Positions 1 to 8,725 of a stretch of 64,000 bases of DNA are shown piece after piece. Every line of letters starts with the position of its first letter. Position 1 is the stretch's first letter. Source of the stretch: Streptococcus sp. SK643. Its GTDB lineage: Bacteria > Bacillota > Bacilli > Lactobacillales > Streptococcaceae. The notes beneath the pieces were generated by a model. The model did no database searches. It had not been told where the DNA came from and worked only from the letters and a program-made list of their open reading frames with translations. The stretch lies in NCBI RefSeq assembly GCF_000259505.1, contig NZ_AJMM01000026.1, positions 1-64,000 on the forward strand, given 5' to 3'. The position numbers were made by a program, and so were the translations under genes.

Positions 1-3000
1 CTGTAGCTGGTGTTCCATTCTTATCTTTAGCTTCAACAGTTGCTGGATCTGGTGTGCCTGTGAAGTCTTTATTTGGTTTAAAGGTTACAAAACCTGTTAA
101 TGGATCGATTACGTATTTACCAACTTCTTTTCCATCTTTTGTTGCTGGAATTTCTTTGTCATCAACTGGTTGTCCATTTACTACGAATTTAGCTGGTTGC
201 TGTTCGTTGATTGTAATTGGTGCTGTTTCATCACCTTGTGTAAAGACAGGTTTACCTGTTTGTTCTTGACCTTGTTTACCTTCAGATGTAACTGGTGCTC
301 CTGTCGGTGTTACTGGTGTTACTTCTGGAGTATATTTTCCTTTTGAAGTAACTGGAACTTTGTTTCCTTCTGAGTCAGTTGCTGTTACTGATACTTGTAC
401 ATTAACACCTTTAGCTTTTCCTGTAAATGTTGGAAGTGGTTCAAATGTTACTACACCTGTTGTTGGATCGATTGAGTATGTTCCTTCTCCATCAACTACC
501 ACTTTACCTTCAGCATTAGCTCCTTCTAGTGAGTATGCAGCTGTTGTCCAGTCTACATTTGTACCGTCTGGAGTATTAGTTGCTGTATTTAATTCAGAGA
601 AACGATCTTTTCCTGATTTAGATGTTTGAGATTGACCTTGTTTTCCTGTAGTTTCATCTGTTGATGGTTGAACTCCATATACAGTTGGTGTATATGTATT
701 TTCTACTGCTACTGTTACTGGGTTTCCTGATTCATCATTGAATGTTACATTCGCTGAAACTTTCATCGGTGTAGCTGTTCCTACAAATCCTTCTGCAGGA
801 GTGAAGCTTACTTCACCTGTTGTTGGATCTACTGTGTAAGTCCCTTCTGCAGTTGTTACTGAAGAAGCTTTGTTTCCTGTTGCTGGATCTACTAGTTTGT
901 AATCTGATACTGTAGTTCCTTCTTTTCCATCATTGAAATTATCTGCCATTGAGTCAGTTTGTTTTTGACCTTGAGCTCCTGATGATTTCTCTGGATCTGT
1001 TACTACGATGTAGTAAGTTGTTTCTGCTACTGCATCTTCTGTTACTTCTCCAGCATCTGTTCCCCCTACTGTTGGAGTTGTTACAACCCCATTTGAATCT
1101 ACTGCGCTTACTGTTACTTTGTAACGTCCTTTTTGAGATAATACATAAGCGTTAGCTTTAGCTAAGTTTGCTTCTGCAGCTGTTTTAAGAGCTGCACGCG
1201 CAGTTTCTACCGCTCTTTCAGCTTCTAAAGCTGCAGTACGCGCTGACTCTACTTCAGTATTTTTTGTCGATAGATTTGCTTTAGCTGTTTCTAATTGTGT
1301 TTCTATAGATGCTTTCAACTCTTTAACACGCGCAAGTCTTTTCTCTGCTAAATCTTGAGATGTTGGAGAAATCGAACGCAATTTTAAGTTATCTAATGCT
1401 TTTTGAGCATCTTCTACCATTCTTGTTTGACGATCTAATAGTTCTTGAAGACGTGCTAATTCATTTTGTGTATCTTGATATTCTTTTACAGCAGTTGCAG
1501 CTGCTTGAGTTTTAGCTGCCGCAGTACGTTGAGCCGTGATATAGGCAGTTTCTTCAGCTTGAGCTCCATCAAAAGTAGTGACTGTTCCGTCTGGTGCAGT
1601 TGCTGTTACTTTTGTTTTAATAGTATCAGAATCTGTTGCTGATGATTTGTCATCGATTGTATCTGCGAATGCTACATTTGCTTTAGTTGATTTAATTAAG
1701 TCTACTGATGTACCTTTTGCTTCTGAATAACTTGTTGAAGTCCCTGTTGGTTTAGCATTTTGAATTGATGCTACATCTGTAGAAGATGCTTCACGGTATG
1801 CTACATACCCTTTAAATCCTGATGCTGTTTCTACTTCCCAACCAGCATTTGATTCTTTAGCTGTTACCGCTGTACCGTCAGAAGATGTCCATTGGTTTGT
1901 TACTGAGTCATAACTTACTGTAACTACCATTCCTTGTTCTGAAGATGTGTTATCTTTTTTAATTAAAGTCTCTGTACGTGTAACATTACCTACTGCTGTT
2001 ACCTCACCATTTTTACGGATTTCAGCAATTTTATCTACTAATGTTGCCGCTGAAGATGTTCTATTCCATGTACGTTCAAATTCATAAACAACGAATTTAA
2101 CATCACCATTTGCTTGAGCATCTGTATAAACACGACGTTCAATAAGAGTTGATGTACCATTACCATTGTCTGTTAATTCATAAGCTTTTTCTGTAGGTAA
2201 TGAATATTTACCTGTTGCACTGTTAAACATTGCTTTGTATGTGTTTCCTGCTGCGTCAGTTACCATAGCAAATTCACGTTGAATATTCGCTTTAACCTTA
2301 TCAGTTGTTGCTTTTGCTACAATATTATCCACACCTACATATTTAGTAGATTCTGGTGTTACAGTTAAGTTAACAGTTGAATCTCCTGTTGTAGATGCAG
2401 CTCCTAATACCGCACCTTCTTGTACAGCCGTGTTTGTAGTACCTGCAGCTACTGTCCAGTTTCCATTTTTAACTTCAAGTTTTGTAACTGTTCCATCTGG
2501 CATTGTAATTTCCGCTTTATTAGCACCTTTTGAAATTGTCATAGGTACATTTGTTGCATAAGCTTCAACATTCTTAACAGTAATTTTAGGTGCTACTGCG
2601 ATTGTAATATTTTCATGGGCTTCTTGACCATACATATTCCAATCCTGATTTTTCGCGTTGGTTGTGTTATTATAGTCTTTCGCATAAACAGTTGCTGTAT
2701 AAATTCCAGCTTCTGATGCTGTTCCAGTAATATCTCCAGTTTTTGGATCGTAATTTAATCCTGGTACAACATCATTTATCGAAGTTTTACTTCCCGTATA
2801 ATTACCGTTTATGGCTGTATGGGCTGTGACAGTTTGTGGTCCGTTCTCGGTATTTATTTTAGATCCATCAACTGCAGTAAAGGTTGCTCCCTTCGTGGTT
2901 CCAGAAGCTGTTTTTGAACCGGCAACAACTTTTGCTCCACCATCTCTGTATACATAATCAGTTCTTTCATCACGACTCATTCCATCGTTATCAACATATT

Positions 3001-4597
3001 TAATATTATGATTAACTTGATCGCCTATTGTTACTAATTTTGATGACCCTTGAATACGTGGTGCAGAGCTATCTTGCCATCCAATCCATCCAGCTGTTAA
3101 GTCTCTGAAAGTAACTTGCTGAGTAGCTCCACCTTTCTCTACAGTTACAATATAGCGCATGTCATATACACCGTTTTGAAGAGTAGATGCTACATATCCT
3201 TCTACAGTATCTGTAGTTGCATTATAAGCTAATCCAGGAGGTAAGTTGCTCGCTTCAACTTTTGCAATTGTGTATCCTGCAGCAGTTGCCTCTGGTGATA
3301 AACTAAAACGTTTTTTTACATCTGTAAGATATACATAGTGGTCTCCTTGCTGATAAGTATATCCGTAGATTTCTGTAGCTAAGTATTCGTAAGGTCCACC
3401 TGCACCCCATACATTATTGTTGTTAGCTTTACCAGTAGCACGAAGTTTCCCTTTCCATAGTTCTGCTTCACGTCCCACTTTTTGAGCTTCTGTTTTTGAT
3501 AAAGGGATGTCTGTACGCCCACTAACCCCTGCTTGTCCACTATTAGCCGCAGGTACATCAGTGTTCTCAGATTGATATCCATGAACATAAATTTTATAAT
3601 TAGCGTTACCATCTAGTACTTTGTAAGATTTACCTGTAGAACCAAGAAATTCACCATTTTCTTTTCTTAGTTCTGTAGAAGCAGCTGTGTATCCTTCGTT
3701 AGCTGAAAGAGCTACAGCAAATCTTCCATCACGACCAATCCCATTACGTTTCAATTCAACATAAACTGCCTGAATAGACTCATTCAAACGGTTCAACTGA
3801 GCATCCACTTGTTCTTTTGTCACGCTCTTATCTGCCAAGAGTTTGTTAGTTTCTGCAAGAACAGCTTGGTTTTTGGCTACTGCAGCTTCGATAGCAGCTT
3901 TACCTTCAGTAGCAAGGTCTTTTTTGTCCATTTCTGAATAAGCTAATTGATTGGTAACTTCTGCTTCAGATGAAACTTGGCTCAAAATCTTGGTATCTAC
4001 TGCAGGAGCTTCTTCTTTCTGTTTAGCTACTTCTTCTTTCTGTTTAGCCACTTCCTCTTTCTTTGCAGTTTCAGCAGCGTTTGACTCTACAAGAACTGGC
4101 ACAAGAGCCTTGAGAACTTCTGTTTGGCTATCAACTTCCGCTTGTTCAGCTGTTGGATTAGCAAAAACTGATTTTGCAGTTGCTAAAGCTCCCTTTGCAG
4201 CAGAAAGAGCGCTGGCATCAGCGTTTTTAGCTACAGCGATACGGCCTTCTAAACTTGAAATCGCTTGATAAAGAAGCGTTTTGTTAGCAGCAACTTTTTC
4301 AGCAGTTGTCTTAGGTGCTTCTACTGTTTTTTCTTCTGCTGAATTCTTAACTTCTGCTTCTTTTTGAACTGGAGCTTGGTCCTTCTTATCCTCAACCTTA
4401 TCAGTTAAGTCAGTTACCTGTTTCACTGTAACAGCAGTATCATCTACCTGCTTGGCTTCATTGGCAGATACCGCTCCATTTCCTAGGAACATCAAACCAG
4501 CCGCAATCGCTACTGATGCTGCTCCAAAACTATATTTACGAATACCGTAACGGATGTACTTTTCTGTTCTATAATCTTGTTGTTGTTTGCCTTTCAT
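1..4597 (-). CDS. CshA-like fibrillar surface adhesin, YSIRK-type signal (3' end outside window)
   Basis: The frame is open from an ATG at 4597 to the left edge, about 1532 codons with no stop seen, so the C terminus and any LPxTG anchor lie outside the window. Residues 1-45 form a YSIRK-type signal peptide (YGIRKYSFGAASVAIAAG, then cleavage near AVSA). An alanine/lysine-rich helical part follows to about residue 270, including a short tandem EEVAKQK repeat. Next come Ig-like beta domains (for example LPPGLAYNATTDTVEGYV), then a long predicted coiled coil at about 1010-1150. After that are CshA-type fibril repeats with the pattern G-x-Y-x-(I/V)-DP-x-TG-x-V-x-F-x-P. The family makes long fibrils for coaggregation and fibronectin binding. 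The RBS (aaaggagg, 4610-4617) is 12 bases from the ATG. The class is clear; the exact orthologue is not. Confidence 0.85.
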   Translation of the reverse strand, partial: MKGKQQQDYRTEKYIRYGIRKYSFGAASVAIAAGLMFLGNGAVSANEAKQVDDTAVTVKQVTDLTDKVEDKKDQAPVQKEAEVKNSAEEKTVEAPKTTAEKVAANKTLLYQAISSLEGRIAVAKNADASALSAAKGALATAKSVFANPTAEQAEVDSQTEVLKALVPVLVESNAAETAKKEEVAKQKEEVAKQKEEAPAVDTKILSQVSSEAEVTNQLAYSEMDKKDLATEGKAAIEAAVAKNQAVLAETNKLLADKSVTKEQVDAQLNRLNESIQAVYVELKRNGIGRDGRFAVALSANEGYTAASTELRKENGEFLGSTGKSYKVLDGNANYKIYVHGYQSENTDVPAANSGQAGVSGRTDIPLSKTEAQKVGREAELWKGKLRATGKANNNNVWGAGGPYEYLATEIYGYTYQQGDHYVYLTDVKKRFSLSPEATAAGYTIAKVEASNLPPGLAYNATTDTVEGYVASTLQNGVYDMRYIVTVEKGGATQQVTFRDLTAGWIGWQDSSAPRIQGSSKLVTIGDQVNHNIKYVDNDGMSRDERTDYVYRDGGAKVVAGSKTASGTTKGATFTAVDGSKINTENGPQTVTAHTAINGNYTGSKTSINDVVPGLNYDPKTGDITGTASEAGIYTATVYAKDYNNTTNAKNQDWNMYGQEAHENITIAVAPKITVKNVEAYATNVPMTISKGANKAEITMPDGTVTKLEVKNGNWTVAAGTTNTAVQEGAVLGAASTTGDSTVNLTVTPESTKYVGVDNIVAKATTDKVKANIQREFAMVTDAAGNTYKAMFNSATGKYSLPTEKAYELTDNGNGTSTLIERRVYTDAQANGDVKFVVYEFERTWNRTSSAATLVDKIAEIRKNGEVTAVGNVTRTETLIKKDNTSSEQGMVVTVSYDSVTNQWTSSDGTAVTAKESNAGWEVETASGFKGYVAYREASSTDVASIQNAKPTGTSTSYSEAKGTSVDLIKSTKANVAFADTIDDKSSATDSDTIKTKVTATAPDGTVTTFDGAQAEETAYITAQRTAAAKTQAAATAVKEYQDTQNELARLQELLDRQTRMVEDAQKALDNLKLRSISPTSQDLAEKRLARVKELKASIETQLETAKANLSTKNTEVESARTAALEAERAVETARAALKTAAEANLAKANAYVLSQKGRYKVTVSAVDSNGVVTTPTVGGTDAGEVTEDAVAETTYYIVVTDPEKSSGAQGQKQTDSMADNFNDGKEGTTVSDYKLVDPATGNKASSVTTAEGTYTVDPTTGEVSFTPAEGFVGTATPMKVSANVTFNDESGNPVTVAVENTYTPTVYGVQPSTDETTGKQGQSQTSKSGKDRFSELNTATNTPDGTNVDWTTAAYSLEGANAEGKVVVDGEGTYSIDPTTGVVTFEPLPTFTGKAKGVNVQVSVTATDSEGNKVPVTSKGKYTPEVTPVTPTGAPVTSEGKQGQEQTGKPVFTQGDETAPITINEQQPAKFVVNGQPVDDKEIPATKDGKEVGKYVIDPLTGFVTFKPNKDFTGTPDPATVEAKDKNGTPAT

Positions 4598-4656
4598 TGA
4601 GACTAACAACCTCCTTTTATATTTTTTCATGTTAATCGAAAAACAATCTTATATTT

Positions 4657-4662
4657 ATTATA
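4657..4662 (-). promoter_or_regulatory. possible -10 element of the adhesin gene
   Basis: TATAAT on the minus strand about 60 bases upstream of the adhesin start, in an AT-rich stretch. I see no good -35 at 16-18 bases, so this is a weak call. The rest of 4663-4880 is AT-rich and shows nothing else I can name. Confidence 0.3.
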
Positions 4663-4889
4663 TTCAATAAATGAAAATCAATATAACAAATATGTTTAAA
4701 TTCGCCTAAACATGTATACTCATACTATCATAATTAATCCGAATATTCAAGGCATTTGCTTTTAAATATCAAGGAAAATTATGTTTATTTCTTAGATAAT
4801 TTTATTATAATGTTTCAAATTTTCTGAATAAAAAGTGTTTTACTATCAATAATTGTCGTTATATCCAATTTGTTCGTTTTTATTTTATT

Positions 4890-5119
4890 AAATGTATTTT
4901 AAAATCGTTTTCCCATTATCAATCATTTCTTGTTTTGATTCAGGGGAAATGTAATGATTCTTTCTTTTTTGACGATTTCTATCCCGTAGCAATCAATCAA
5001 ACTAAACATGTAGCTAACTGTAGAAATACGTATCCCAAATTTTTTGAGATTTTCTTTAAACTATATCCTTGTTTTCTTAGTTCATAGACTTGAACTTTAC
5101 CTTCATAACTCTATTTCAT
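4890..5119 (-). pseudogene. IS3-family transposase OrfA relic
   Basis: Reading the minus strand from the ATG at 5119 gives MK, a stop, then SYEGKVQVYELRKQGYSLKK. This matches the start of streptococcal IS3-type OrfA helix-turn-helix proteins (MKLSYEDKVQ.YELRKQG...). It continues as a degraded reading with frame changes and stops (ISKNLGY..., then IEIVKKE.. in another frame). No OrfB follows, and the sequence ends in AT-rich DNA near 4890. It is an inactive remnant beside the adhesin promoter region. The family assignment comes from recalled sequence and is fairly secure; the end point is approximate. Confidence 0.75.
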
Positions 5120-5126
5120 AACAAAA

Positions 5127-5167
5127 CACCCCAAAAGTTAGATTTTTTCTGTCTAACTTTTGGGGTG
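5127..5167. repeat. perfect 16-bp inverted repeat at the head of the IS relic
   Basis: Arms at 5127-5142 (caccccaaaagttaga) and 5152-5167 are exact reverse complements with a 9-base spacer. The repeat lies just upstream of the relic OrfA start. In intact IS3-family copies such a hairpin near the transposase start can block read-through transcription. The arms are still perfect although the gene is decayed, so the hairpin may now serve as a terminator for murN, which ends at 5293 and is read towards it. Confidence 0.75.
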
Positions 5168-5292
5168 CAGTTCATTGGGAGTCTATTTTACATTCTAAAA
5201 TCGATACTGTATCAAGCTATCAATAATTGAATAATCACTTATATAAGTTAATGTGACTTCATAACTTTAAGCTAGCTACCTAAAAACTAGAA

Positions 5293-6525
5293 TTAACGTC
5301 TCAATAATTTTTTTATAAGACGAAGTACTTTAAATTTTAAAGGTCTTGGATAATAACGGAAAGTACCTGCTTTTCGTACAATATAGCCATTAAAATTTTG
5401 CTTAAATCGTAAAACGCCATCACTTCCATCAAAAACACCTTCAATACCTAGAAAGTTGTATTTCTGTATGCCACGTTTAATGCTTTCTAACATCACATAT
5501 TTCTGAAGTAGAGCTGGTGCGTAAAACTTATTAAACTCAGTATAGGATCCACTGAAGAGATAAGTTGTTTCTTGAGGCATGTAGACAAATAAGCTCCCTG
5601 CCAATACAACATCTTCATCTCCATATTTTTCAATCAAGTCACTCGCTTCTGCTTTTCGAACTTCAAAAGTTTCAAATTGACTAGAGTATTCTCTTAGTTG
5701 ATTTTGTTTTTTCTCAGAATTAGGATTTTTGCTCAAATCAAGTCTCAACTTATCCAGTTTTTCTGCTAATTTGCTCTGTTCACTTTCTAACTTACTCAAA
5801 TATTCTGAAAAATTCAGTGTGGCAATAAGAAATTCAGCTTTATCTCCAAATACGTCATAAAATTTTTCGTAGTATTCTAGACTTTTATCACTATATTCTC
5901 TACGTTCAGAAGTTGATCTTGTTATATCTTTAAAAATCGATAGCTCTTCACGTTTTAACTTTTTCAACTGAATGCCAAATGTTTCAGCTTTTTTTACCAG
6001 GGGCTTACCTTTTTTACTAAAGCTCTTTAGCAAGGTTTTTTCAGTTAATTCAGTCAAATCCTTATAATATAGCCAATCCGGTTCTCCACCTGGGTAACCG
6101 GTTGTTAAACCATGAAATTGATAACCTAGACCAGTCAAAGTAGTAATGAGACCTTTTTCTTCATCACTTGTCGCATTCCCATCACTATCAAAAGTTTGAT
6201 AAGTTTCATAAGGTTTCACAAGCAACTCTAATACACCATTTTGCTTGGCATATTCTTTTAAGTCCGCATAAAAAATTGGGAGAGCTTCTTGTTGAGTATA
6301 AATCGGCCCCGCATTGAGTTCCATGTGCAGACCACCTAGCATAGATAAACTATAAACCATAGCAGCAACTTGAATTTCCTCTTCATTCTTTAGAGAAAGA
6401 TAAACAACTTTTGCCCCTCTTTTTTCCATCAAATCTCCCATTTGGACAGATTGAACAAAGGAACGATGCGTAACTTTTTCCGAATAATTTTGAAATTCTT
6501 CTTTTGTTAATACAGTTAATGTCAT
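5293..6525 (-). CDS. murN: MurN, alanyl transferase of the branched peptide bridge
   Basis: A 410-residue FemABX-family protein. It adds the second residue (L-Ala) to the dipeptide branch on the lysine of lipid II, after MurM, using aminoacyl-tRNA, at the inner face of the membrane. Two GNAT-like halves are split by a charged coiled-coil arm at roughly residues 235-300 (SKLESEQSKLAEKLDKLRLD), typical of Fem proteins. The C-terminal half carries YNFLGIEGVFDGSDGVLRFKQ, the conserved Fem motif. It follows murM by 8 bases in the same direction, so the pair is co-transcribed. Length matches the family. Confidence 0.95.
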   Translation of the reverse strand: MTLTVLTKEEFQNYSEKVTHRSFVQSVQMGDLMEKRGAKVVYLSLKNEEEIQVAAMVYSLSMLGGLHMELNAGPIYTQQEALPIFYADLKEYAKQNGVLELLVKPYETYQTFDSDGNATSDEEKGLITTLTGLGYQFHGLTTGYPGGEPDWLYYKDLTELTEKTLLKSFSKKGKPLVKKAETFGIQLKKLKREELSIFKDITRSTSERREYSDKSLEYYEKFYDVFGDKAEFLIATLNFSEYLSKLESEQSKLAEKLDKLRLDLSKNPNSEKKQNQLREYSSQFETFEVRKAEASDLIEKYGDEDVVLAGSLFVYMPQETTYLFSGSYTEFNKFYAPALLQKYVMLESIKRGIQKYNFLGIEGVFDGSDGVLRFKQNFNGYIVRKAGTFRYYPRPLKFKVLRLIKKLLRR

Positions 6526-6533
6526 TTATTTAC

Positions 6534-7757
6534 TTACTTTCTATGATTTCTTTTTCTTAGTTTGGTACGTAGGTTTAGGGCAAATCTTAATAAAGTATAC
6601 AAAGGATGAGTCGCTAGGGTAAATTCACCTAAATATTCTTCAATTGTCGGATTAAAGTTTGCTTTAAATCGATAGAGTCCACCATCTAAGTTATTTTCGA
6701 TTCCTCCTAGATTTTGCCACAAGATTCCACGTTCAAAAGCATAGCGTGCTGTTTCATACCATGTTAAAATTGGCGCATTATAACGCTTAAAATCATCATC
6801 CATACCGGCATATAAATTGACAGAAGAATGACCAAATTCAACAACTAATGTTGCAGACAAGGGTGCATTTGTATAACCTTTATCGATGTAATCCTGTAAG
6901 AAAGTTAGTTCCTCTTCTATACGTTCCTTCTCTTTCAAATGTTCCTGCACTTTAGAAGGCTTAGTTGAATCTGTAAACCTTTCTAGCTTAGATTTATTTT
7001 TTTCTAATTGCAGAGCTAATTCTTGTGAGCGTTTCGAAAGATCTAGTGTCGCAAGTGTAATATAAGAATGATCTTTAAAGCTATCCAATAATTTTCTATA
7101 GTAATCTTGATTTCTCAAATGAATATCTTTTCTCTGCTCCGTTTTTTTCATCAAAGCTGAAAAAGAATCCAACAACTCTAATCCACCAACTTGGATTTCA
7201 ATCCCCTTATTTCGAGCTGTTCGAATAGCCTGCTTAGTGGATTTTGAAAGGACATCCTCTCCAAAATTTTCCTTATAGATCTTTGCTTGAACCCTAGGTT
7301 GAATGGTATCTCCCATATCACTGGTAAGTCCTGACCATTTTGCTCCCAATTTTTTTAAACTGTCAATGATAGCCAGATTCTCAGGATATTCAATTTTTTC
7401 TTGACCTATCAATGTCTGAGATATGCAAATACTTGAATCAAACATAACAAATACAGCTCGCTTACTGCGTGCGTATGATTTTATAGACTGAAGAACAAAT
7501 TCAAGTAGTTCTGTATCTTTATAGTCTAGTATAGGCCCCCTAGAAATGTAAAACATTTTATATCCTAGCGGAAGGGATCTTATCAGAATACTAGCAACAG
7601 CTACTAATGTTTCTTCCTTATAGATACCTAGCCGTTCATGTTGCCAATCAGATTTAACTTCTTGCCAAGCACTAGTCTGTAATATATTAATTAAAGCGTT
7701 TTGTTTGACAAAATTATCATGTTCAGATGCCGGTATGCCAATTTTATAGTGATACAT
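6534..7757 (-). CDS. murM: MurM, seryl/alanyl-tRNA-dependent branching transferase
   Basis: A 407-residue FemABX protein that adds the first residue (Ser or Ala) to the lysine side chain of lipid II. In pneumococci, mosaic murM alleles are needed for high-level beta-lactam resistance (established knowledge). The visible family pattern includes TSAWQEVKSDWQHERLGIY near the start, a coiled-coil arm around residues 240-290, and WQNLGGIENNLDGGLYRFK near the C terminus. Start ATG at 7757 is preceded by a weak AAGAGAG-type RBS. It is first in the murM-murN pair. Whether this allele is mosaic cannot be judged without a reference. Confidence 0.95.
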   Translation of the reverse strand: MYHYKIGIPASEHDNFVKQNALINILQTSAWQEVKSDWQHERLGIYKEETLVAVASILIRSLPLGYKMFYISRGPILDYKDTELLEFVLQSIKSYARSKRAVFVMFDSSICISQTLIGQEKIEYPENLAIIDSLKKLGAKWSGLTSDMGDTIQPRVQAKIYKENFGEDVLSKSTKQAIRTARNKGIEIQVGGLELLDSFSALMKKTEQRKDIHLRNQDYYRKLLDSFKDHSYITLATLDLSKRSQELALQLEKNKSKLERFTDSTKPSKVQEHLKEKERIEEELTFLQDYIDKGYTNAPLSATLVVEFGHSSVNLYAGMDDDFKRYNAPILTWYETARYAFERGILWQNLGGIENNLDGGLYRFKANFNPTIEEYLGEFTLATHPLYTLLRFALNLRTKLRKRNHRK

Positions 7758-7880
7758 AATCTACTCTCTTTACAATAAAGTCTTATACTATTTTACTACT
7801 TTCAATAAAAAAGTCTAGTAAAACAAATTTTCATTCTTAGGCCATCTTTGATAAGCATTTAAAAATTAATGTTTCTGATA

Positions 7881-8660
7881 CTAACTCAATCTCTCCTCCA
7901 AGATGAAATCAATTGGTAAGGTTGCTAAAAATCTCTCCAATTGTTTTTCCCAGTAATACCACTCATGAGTTCCTGAGCTATGACTATAGCTTATATCAAA
8001 TCCTAGTTTTTTTAGATTTTTGACTGCTAGATTATTAGCAGCATATAAGAAATCTTCCTCCCCACACCAAGCCCAAAGTTTGGTCTTTTTATCTGACTTT
8101 TTAGAGATACTTTCAAGAGAATAGGAGCTCTTTTCCCAATCTGTTATCTTTCCAAAAATACCTCTCCAATAGGCAGGACTCCCTAGATTTTGACTTTCAG
8201 GAGAAAAATCTTGAAAACTGAGAGCACCTGAAAAACTTGCTGCATGAGAAAAATAGTTTGTCGCTAGAGCCAATTTAAAGCATCCATATCCTCCCATAGA
8301 AAGACCAGCTATAAAGGTCTTTTCACGTTTACTAGTCATATTGGGAAAGAAACGCTTCATAACCTGGGGCAATTCTTCTGCTAAAGCTGTGTAGTAGTCA
8401 AATCCATACTGGGTATCAGTGTACCAACCGTTACTGGTATTAGGCATAATAACGATAAGATTAGTTCCTCTGAGTATGCGTTCGACATTGGTCCTCTTTA
8501 ACCAACTATTATGATTACCAGACATACCATGTAAAAGATACAAAACGGGGATATCTTTACAATCTGGTTCTTCCACTCGATTGGCATCAGGGTAGAGGAC
8601 ATTCACTCCCCACTCCATATCCAAAACTTGTGAGTAGTACTCAATGTTCATAACTGCCAT
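7881..8660 (-). CDS. estA: EstA-type esterase (tributyrin esterase family)
   Basis: A 259-residue alpha/beta hydrolase of the esterase D/EstA family. The nucleophile elbow GLSMGG gives Ser121. Candidate Asp and His are in GEEDFLY and GTHEWYYWE, completing a triad. The oxyanion-side motif [12 protein letters not shown] is at about 43-53. The family hydrolyses short-chain acyl and acetyl esters; pneumococcal EstA removes acetyl groups from sugars. No signal peptide, so the product is cytoplasmic or released by lysis. Start ATG at 8660 has a good RBS (gggag). The neighbours murM and RNase J2 are in conserved pneumococcal order. Confidence 0.92.
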   Translation of the reverse strand: MAVMNIEYYSQVLDMEWGVNVLYPDANRVEEPDCKDIPVLYLLHGMSGNHNSWLKRTNVERILRGTNLIVIMPNTSNGWYTDTQYGFDYYTALAEELPQVMKRFFPNMTSKREKTFIAGLSMGGYGCFKLALATNYFSHAASFSGALSFQDFSPESQNLGSPAYWRGIFGKITDWEKSSYSLESISKKSDKKTKLWAWCGEEDFLYAANNLAVKNLKKLGFDISYSHSSGTHEWYYWEKQLERFLATLPIDFILEERLS

Positions 8661-8683
8661 TTTTATTCTCCCTTTTTTCTATA

Positions 8684-8706
8684 AGAAAAAGCCGAAACTC
8701 GACTTT
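8684..8706 (-). terminator. Rho-independent terminator after rnjB
   Basis: On the minus strand an 8-bp stem (AAAGTCGA / TCGGCTTT with one G-U pair) and 3-base loop are followed by a T run. It lies 20 bases past the rnjB stop and just before the estA RBS, so estA probably has separate or attenuated transcription. Confidence 0.7.
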
Positions 8707-8725
8707 CTCTCTACTTATTTTACGA

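Noticed and set aside
1..1000. Repeat units considered as CRISPR-like or tandem DNA repeats
   Set aside because: They are diverged protein-coding fibril repeats in frame, not short identical spaced repeats.
54..1155. Plus-strand open frames opposite the adhesin gene
   Set aside because: They mirror the repetitive, Thr/Val-rich codons of the minus-strand gene; no RBS and no family resemblance.
3951..4268. Plus-strand frame of 105 codons rich in Ala/Ser
   Set aside because: Antisense shadow of the alanine- and lysine-rich N-terminal part of the adhesin; repeats follow the EEVAKQK repeat.
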